A stretch of DNA of 6,982 nt from Candidatus Moraniibacteriota bacterium (GTDB lineage Bacteria; Patescibacteriota; Minisyncoccia; Moranbacterales; UBA1568), in NCBI GenBank assembly GCA_017992575.1, contig JAGOOJ010000031.1:1-6982 (forward strand), read 5' to 3'. Of the stretch, positions 5,579 through 6,982 are shown in pieces. A model generated the notes under the pieces. That model searched no databases. It saw only the letters and a list, made by a program, of their open reading frames with translations, and had not been told where the DNA came from. Position 1 is the first letter of the stretch. Each line of letters opens with the position of its first letter. A program made the position numbers and the translations under genes.

Positions 5579-5649
5579 CGGAGCATAGTATAGTGGTAGT
5601 ACGAGTGGTTTGGGACCATTTAGTCCCGGTTCGATTCCGGGTGCTCCGA
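5579..5649 (+). tRNA. tRNA-Pro (anticodon UGG)
   Basis: It folds perfectly. The acceptor stem CGGAGCA/TGCTCCG has 7 Watson-Crick pairs, including the C1-G72 pair typical of bacterial tRNA-Pro, with discriminator A73. T8-A9 are standard, and the D-arm is GTAT/GTAC with an AGTGGTA loop. The anticodon stem AGTGG/CCATT (one G-U) encloses TTTGGGA, with TGG at 5611-5613 and G37 as expected for proline. A 4-nt variable loop and a 5-bp T-stem CCCGG/CCGGG around TTCGATT complete it. CCA is not encoded; the next bases are C and then the yvcK ATG. It follows three partial copies of its own 5' half and shares their promoter. Confidence 0.96.
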
Positions 5650-5650
5650 C

Positions 5651-6664
5651 ATGAAAAAGGTAGTGACAATCGGGGGAGGAACAGGGAGTTTCACCTTACT
5701 CTCAGGGCTCAAGAAATATCCGATTGAGCTTTCGGCTATTGTTTCAATGGCCGATGACGGCGGATCTACAGGGATACTGCGCGATGAGCTCGGGGTGTTG
5801 CCACCCGGAGATGTCCGCCAGTGTCTGGTGGCGCTGTCTGATACTCCTGATATGCTTCGGGAGCTCATGAATTATCGTTTTGCCGAAGGAGGCCTCGAGG
5901 GACATAGTTTCGGCAATATCTTTTTGTCAGCCTTGGAGAAAATCACTGGAGATTTTGGGCAGGGAGTAGAAGAGGCAGCCAAAATTCTGAATGTTCGGGG
6001 CGCTGTCGTACCAGTGACCTTGTCTGACACTCGACTCTTTATGGAGCTTGAGAATAAAGAGGTGTTGGCTGGTGAACATGAAATCAATGTCAGTCAAAAA
6101 CTTGAACGGGTAGGAGTAAAAAAAGTTTTTCTAAAACCGTGGCCAAAAGCCAATCCCTTGGCTCTTAAAAAGATTCTCGAAGCCGACCTGATCGCCATCG
6201 GTCCGGGCAATCACTACTGCGCTATTATCCCGAATCTTTTGGTACCTGGTATCGCCGAGGCACTCCGAAAAACGAAAGCGAAGATTGTGTATAATTGTAA
6301 TCTCATTAGTAAACACGGACAGACGGATTTGTTTACTTTGGAGGAGTATGTCCGTGAGATTAATAGGTATATTGGGAGTGAGCGGATTGACTATGTCACC
6401 TACAATATTCGTAAGCCGGCACCGGCGCTACTGAAAAAATATGAATCTGATGGCCTCCTTGTTCCTTTTTTAAATACTACCAAACGTTCCTATCGAGTGA
6501 TCCAAGCTGATATTTTGAGTAGTGAAAAAACACTTCGTCGCAAAGAGGATAAGATTGCCCATACACGGGCGTTCATCCGCCATGATTCCGAGAAATTAGC
6601 CAAAGTACTGGTCATGCTTCTTGAAATTGAAGGCTACGAGAGTATTTTGAAGGATATTGTGTAA
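5651..6664 (+). CDS. yvcK: YvcK/GlmR-family gluconeogenesis and cell-wall precursor regulator (CofD-like fold)
   Basis: YvcK (GlmR) proteins are CofD-like Rossmann-fold proteins. In Firmicutes they bind UDP-GlcNAc and are needed for growth on gluconeogenic carbon sources and for cell-wall precursor supply. The 337-residue product has the family motifs: GGGTGS at 8-13, the MADDGGSTG loop at 33-41, PPGDVRQCLVAL at 51-62, GHSFGN at 84-89, and GPGNHYCAIIPNLLV from 184, where homologues usually have GPGSLYTS. The ATG is one base after the tRNA-Pro discriminator, and the first beta strand (KKVVTIGGG) begins at once, so no later start is reasonable. No free Shine-Dalgarno exists: the only purine-rich bases lie inside the tRNA T-stem. 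Translation probably needs tRNA 3' processing, giving a leaderless message. Enzymatic CofD activity is not implied. Confidence 0.93.
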   Translation: MKKVVTIGGGTGSFTLLSGLKKYPIELSAIVSMADDGGSTGILRDELGVLPPGDVRQCLVALSDTPDMLRELMNYRFAEGGLEGHSFGNIFLSALEKITGDFGQGVEEAAKILNVRGAVVPVTLSDTRLFMELENKEVLAGEHEINVSQKLERVGVKKVFLKPWPKANPLALKKILEADLIAIGPGNHYCAIIPNLLVPGIAEALRKTKAKIVYNCNLISKHGQTDLFTLEEYVREINRYIGSERIDYVTYNIRKPAPALLKKYESDGLLVPFLNTTKRSYRVIQADILSSEKTLRRKEDKIAHTRAFIRHDSEKLAKVLVMLLEIEGYESILKDIV

Positions 6665-6721
6665 GCTTTTCCACTATTGATACATATACTGCGATGACGC
6701 TCGTCTCCAGGAGTCTGACCA

Positions 6722-6744
6722 GGCCCTACTCGGCCCCATTTTTT
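6722..6744 (+). terminator. Possible yvcK terminator
   Basis: GGCC (6722-6725) and GGCC (6732-6735) form a 4-bp stem around CCTACT-type loop bases, followed by CCA and six T (6739-6744). The short stem and the 3-nt gap before the T tract make it uncertain. The stronger hairpin at 6778-6799 may serve instead. Confidence 0.35.
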
Positions 6745-6771
6745 GACAGAAGTGTCTGGAAAAGCTAGACT
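6743..6771 (+). promoter_or_regulatory. Promoter of the flavoprotein reductase gene
   Basis: A perfect TTGACA (6743-6748), a 17-bp spacer and TAGACT (6766-6771, 4 of 6 consensus) predict a start near 6778. The sequence GACA-GAAG-TGTC (6745-6756) is a short inverted repeat overlapping the -35. Confidence 0.7.
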
Positions 6772-6777
6772 GGTTCT

Positions 6778-6799
6778 ACAGAGTTACCTCTGTTTTTTT
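6778..6799 (+). terminator. Intrinsic terminator hairpin at the reductase-gene promoter start
   Basis: ACAGAG (6778-6783) and CTCTGT (6788-6793) form a perfect 6-bp stem with a TTAC loop, running straight into seven T (6793-6799). It would stop read-through from yvcK. It also lies exactly where the promoter at 6743-6771 should start transcription. Confidence 0.65.
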
Positions 6800-6816
6800 G
6801 TTCGAAAAAGCATTGT

Positions 6817-6982
6817 ATGGCCAATTACACCCTGATTTTCAAAGAAAAAAAGAACGTGGCTGATGGCACGGATATGTTTGTTTTTGACAAACCAGCCGAT
6901 TTCGTCTTTGAAGCAGGGCAGTATGTGGTCCTCCGTCTCAGTAATCTGGTAGCTCCAGATACTCGAGCAGGGGTCCGTTCGT
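6817..6982 (+). CDS. Ferredoxin-reductase-type FAD-binding flavoprotein, N-terminal fragment (continues beyond window)
   Basis: Fifty-five codons from the ATG at 6817 stay open to the window end. The product begins MANYTLIFKEKKNVADGTDMF, and about residue 29 onward (DFVFEAGQYVVLRL) matches the first strands of the ferredoxin-NADP reductase-like FAD-binding beta-barrel (FxxGQYVxLxL pattern). The last residues, Arg-Ala-Gly-Val-Arg-Ser, fit the start of the flavin-binding RxYS/RSFS motif. Such proteins move electrons between NAD(P)H and ferredoxin, flavodoxin or other partners in the cytoplasm. The NAD(P)-binding half and any extra domain are outside the window, so the specific enzyme cannot be named. 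The Shine-Dalgarno is weak (AAAAAG). It has its own promoter, so it is probably not part of a yvcK operon. Confidence 0.7.
   Translation, partial: MANYTLIFKEKKNVADGTDMFVFDKPADFVFEAGQYVVLRLSNLVAPDTRAGVRS

Noticed and set aside
5188..5619. A 143-codon minus-strand open frame with an internal 32-residue repeat
   Set aside because: It runs antisense across the tRNA-half array and into the intact tRNA. The 96-bp period is divisible by three, so any frame left open repeats itself. No ribosome-binding site or recognisable domain; it is a by-product of the DNA repeat.
5293..5649. Phage or island attachment site in the tRNA gene
   Set aside because: Integration usually duplicates the 3' part of a tRNA and brings an integrase. 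Here the 5' half is repeated and no integrase or other mobile gene is visible.
5281..5650. T-box riboswitch controlling yvcK
   Set aside because: Tandem structured RNA before a gene suggested it, but there is no T-box consensus (TGGNACCGCG-like) and no terminator/antiterminator pair between the array and yvcK.

Overview
The window looks like a chromosomal stretch of a small-genome bacterium. My best guess is Candidate Phyla Radiation (Patescibacteria), because compact housekeeping genes (trigger factor, ClpP, cofactor-independent phosphoglycerate mutase, RNase Y, HU, YvcK) follow one another, Shine-Dalgarno signals are mostly weak, and the tRNA has no encoded CCA. This is inference from gene content, not a phylogeny. 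No transposase, integrase, phage gene or CRISPR array is visible. The six complete stop codons are TAA or TAG, and no gene is interrupted by TGA.

Layout. Positions 1-1239 (+) hold the 3' part of tig followed by clpP, a protein-folding/proteolysis pair. A symmetrical hairpin with A and T tracts (1244-1305) separates clpP from the convergent gpmI (1315-2880, -), a glycolytic enzyme. A 284-bp divergent region follows. It holds a consensus-like promoter (TTGACA-17-TATTAT, 2943-2971), a structured leader and an internal terminator-like hairpin (3095-3126), all ahead of rny (3165-4685, +), the membrane-anchored RNase Y. One or two promoters then lead to a gene for an HU-type nucleoid protein (4856-5137, +).

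The unusual part is 5138-5650. After an HU-distal hairpin there is a good promoter (TTGACG-17-TACACT, 5246-5274). It drives three tandem 94-96 bp units, each containing a copy of the 5' half of a tRNA, and then one complete tRNA-Pro(UGG) (5579-5649). The units repeat the acceptor 5' strand, D-arm and anticodon stem of that tRNA. They carry an enlarged anticodon loop and replace the T-arm and acceptor 3' strand with an unrelated constant tail of about 40 nt. The start codon of yvcK/glmR (5651-6664, +), a regulator of carbon and cell-wall precursor metabolism, lies one base after the tRNA discriminator base. Processing the tRNA 3' end would therefore leave an essentially leaderless yvcK mRNA.

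The window closes with yvcK terminator candidates, another strong promoter (TTGACA-17-TAGACT, 6743-6771) overlapping a terminator-type hairpin, and the first 55 codons of a ferredoxin-reductase-type flavoprotein gene.

The genes do not form one pathway. They are housekeeping functions in protein quality control, glycolysis/gluconeogenesis (gpmI, yvcK), RNA turnover and nucleoid structure. The tRNA-half array fused to yvcK is the candidate for something undescribed.
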